DNA from: an uncultured Candidatus Melainabacteria bacterium
GTDB lineage: Bacteria; Cyanobacteriota; Vampirovibrionia; Gastranaerophilales; Gastranaerophilaceae
Direction: 5' to 3'
NCBI GenBank assembly: GCA_934747325.1
Contig: CAKVGW010000081.1
Coordinates: 1-6,037 of the forward strand
Length of the DNA: 6,037 nt
Shown here: one piece after another, positions 5,609-6,037 of the stretch
How the letters are laid out: every line of letters begins with the position of its first letter
Numbering within the stretch: the first letter of the stretch is position 1
Notes under the pieces: model-generated
Seen by the model: the letters and a program-made list of their open reading frames with translations, nothing else
What the model was told of the DNA's origin: nothing
The model's database searches: none
Position numbers and translations under genes: made by a program

Positions 5609-6037
5609 TTAAATATTGTACGCAATAAATCTACACAATTCAATAATTTTTTCAGGATATATCCCAATAAGCATTGTAACAACCGTTGTTACAACAAGAA
5701 CAAATTTTTGAGAAAAATTTGCATTCAAAATTGGCACAAGAGTATTTTTATCACATTCTGCAAATAAAGGTAGCAGTATTTTTAAATAATAATAAAGAGC
5801 AACAACCGTTAATAGTAATAATGCTAATAAAAATGGTACAAATATCAATCCAGAATTTGCAATCGCTGTGAATAAATAGATTTTTGCAATAAAACCTGAT
5901 GTTATCGGAATTCCTGCTAAAGCTAAAATTGAAACCGCGTAAGCACCTGTTAAACCGTGGCTTTTGTAAAAAATTCCTTTAAAATCTTCAACGTTCATTG
6001 AATTTTTGTCGTTATAGATATTTAAAAATGCAAAAGC
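5609..6037 (-). CDS. nuoN: NADH-quinone oxidoreductase subunit N, C-terminal part (partial)
   Basis: The frame enters from the right edge and gives the last 142 residues of an antiporter-like membrane subunit of complex I. The first visible residues (AFAFLNIYND) match the end of the helix that in NuoN reads GAFxxx, and DFKGIFYKS matches the loop leading to the next helix. The diagnostic block is SILALAGIPITSGFIAKIYLF (about 36-56), with the conserved lysine (residue 52 of the fragment) that serves proton translocation in the family. Next come ALYYYLKILLPLF and a last hydrophobic helix ending IGIYPEKIIEL. Four membrane helices or partial helices are visible. The subunit works in the cytoplasmic membrane, coupling electron flow to ion pumping. 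An ATG at 5998 is internal and not the start. Sister subunits NuoL and NuoM share parts of this motif, but the short C-terminus and YYYL spacing favour NuoN, which normally ends the nuo operon. Confidence 0.9.
   Translation of the reverse strand, partial: AFAFLNIYNDKNSMNVEDFKGIFYKSHGLTGAYAVSILALAGIPITSGFIAKIYLFTAIANSGLIFVPFLLALLLLTVVALYYYLKILLPLFAECDKNTLVPILNANFSQKFVLVVTTVVTMLIGIYPEKIIELCRFIAYNI

Noticed and set aside
5686..5871. Plus-strand open frame of 61 codons
   Set aside because: It is antisense to nuoN, whose frame is certain from the LAGIPITSGFIAKIY block.
5996..5998. ATG as the start of a 129-residue protein
   Set aside because: The frame continues upstream to the window edge and encodes more NuoN-like sequence (AFAFLNIYND), so this Met is internal.
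1..6037. CRISPR arrays, tRNA or rRNA genes, insertion sequences, riboswitches
   Set aside because: No regularly spaced repeats, no cloverleaf-like gap sequence and no transposase reading frame were seen; the intergenic gaps, all under 100 bases, are too short for most such elements.

Overview
The window is AT-rich DNA packed with genes. It has short intergenic gaps, AAGG/GAGG ribosome binding sites and TGn-extended -10 promoters. Two large proteins of unknown function with polar N-termini, an archaeal-looking TIM-barrel protein and an anaerobe-type C_GCAxxG_C_C protein suggest an uncultured anaerobic gut-type bacterium. My best guess is Gastranaerophilales (Vampirovibrionia/Melainabacteria). 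This rests on gene style recalled from memory, not on a marker gene.

Left edge (1-151): a probable gene start runs off the window on the minus strand (1-56), divergent from a plus-strand gene. The spacer holds two overlapping perfect palindromes (91-110 and 102-113) next to the promoter of the plus-strand gene. That gene (152-760) encodes a 202-residue protein of unknown function with one N-terminal membrane anchor. It ends 7 bases from the end of the convergent operon.

Centre (768-2941, minus strand): a compact three-gene operon. In transcription order it encodes a C_GCAxxG_C_C cysteine-rich redox-type protein (GTG start), a two-domain formyltransferase of the Fmt/ArnA type (TAATG overlap), and an endonuclease IV / sugar-phosphate-isomerase-like TIM-barrel protein 12 bases further on. 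The tight spacing implies co-expression and perhaps a joint pathway, but the sequence does not reveal the substrate.

Right (3012-5535, minus strand): a two-gene unit of unrecognised proteins, a 625-residue lysine-rich helical protein followed by a 210-residue protein. In the rows I counted, this unit is clearly poorer in G+C (about 23-28%) than the operon to its left (about 37-40%). If the second gene starts at its ribosome-binding-site-supported ATG, both proteins carry the same short N-terminal pattern at identical positions (Tyr7 ... Phe12). This is the most suggestive undescribed signal in the window.

Right edge (5609-6037, minus strand): the C-terminal 142 residues of NuoN, a membrane subunit of respiratory complex I, so a nuo cluster probably continues beyond the window. 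No rRNA, tRNA, CRISPR array, insertion sequence or attachment site was seen. No gap longer than 300 bases lacks a gene.
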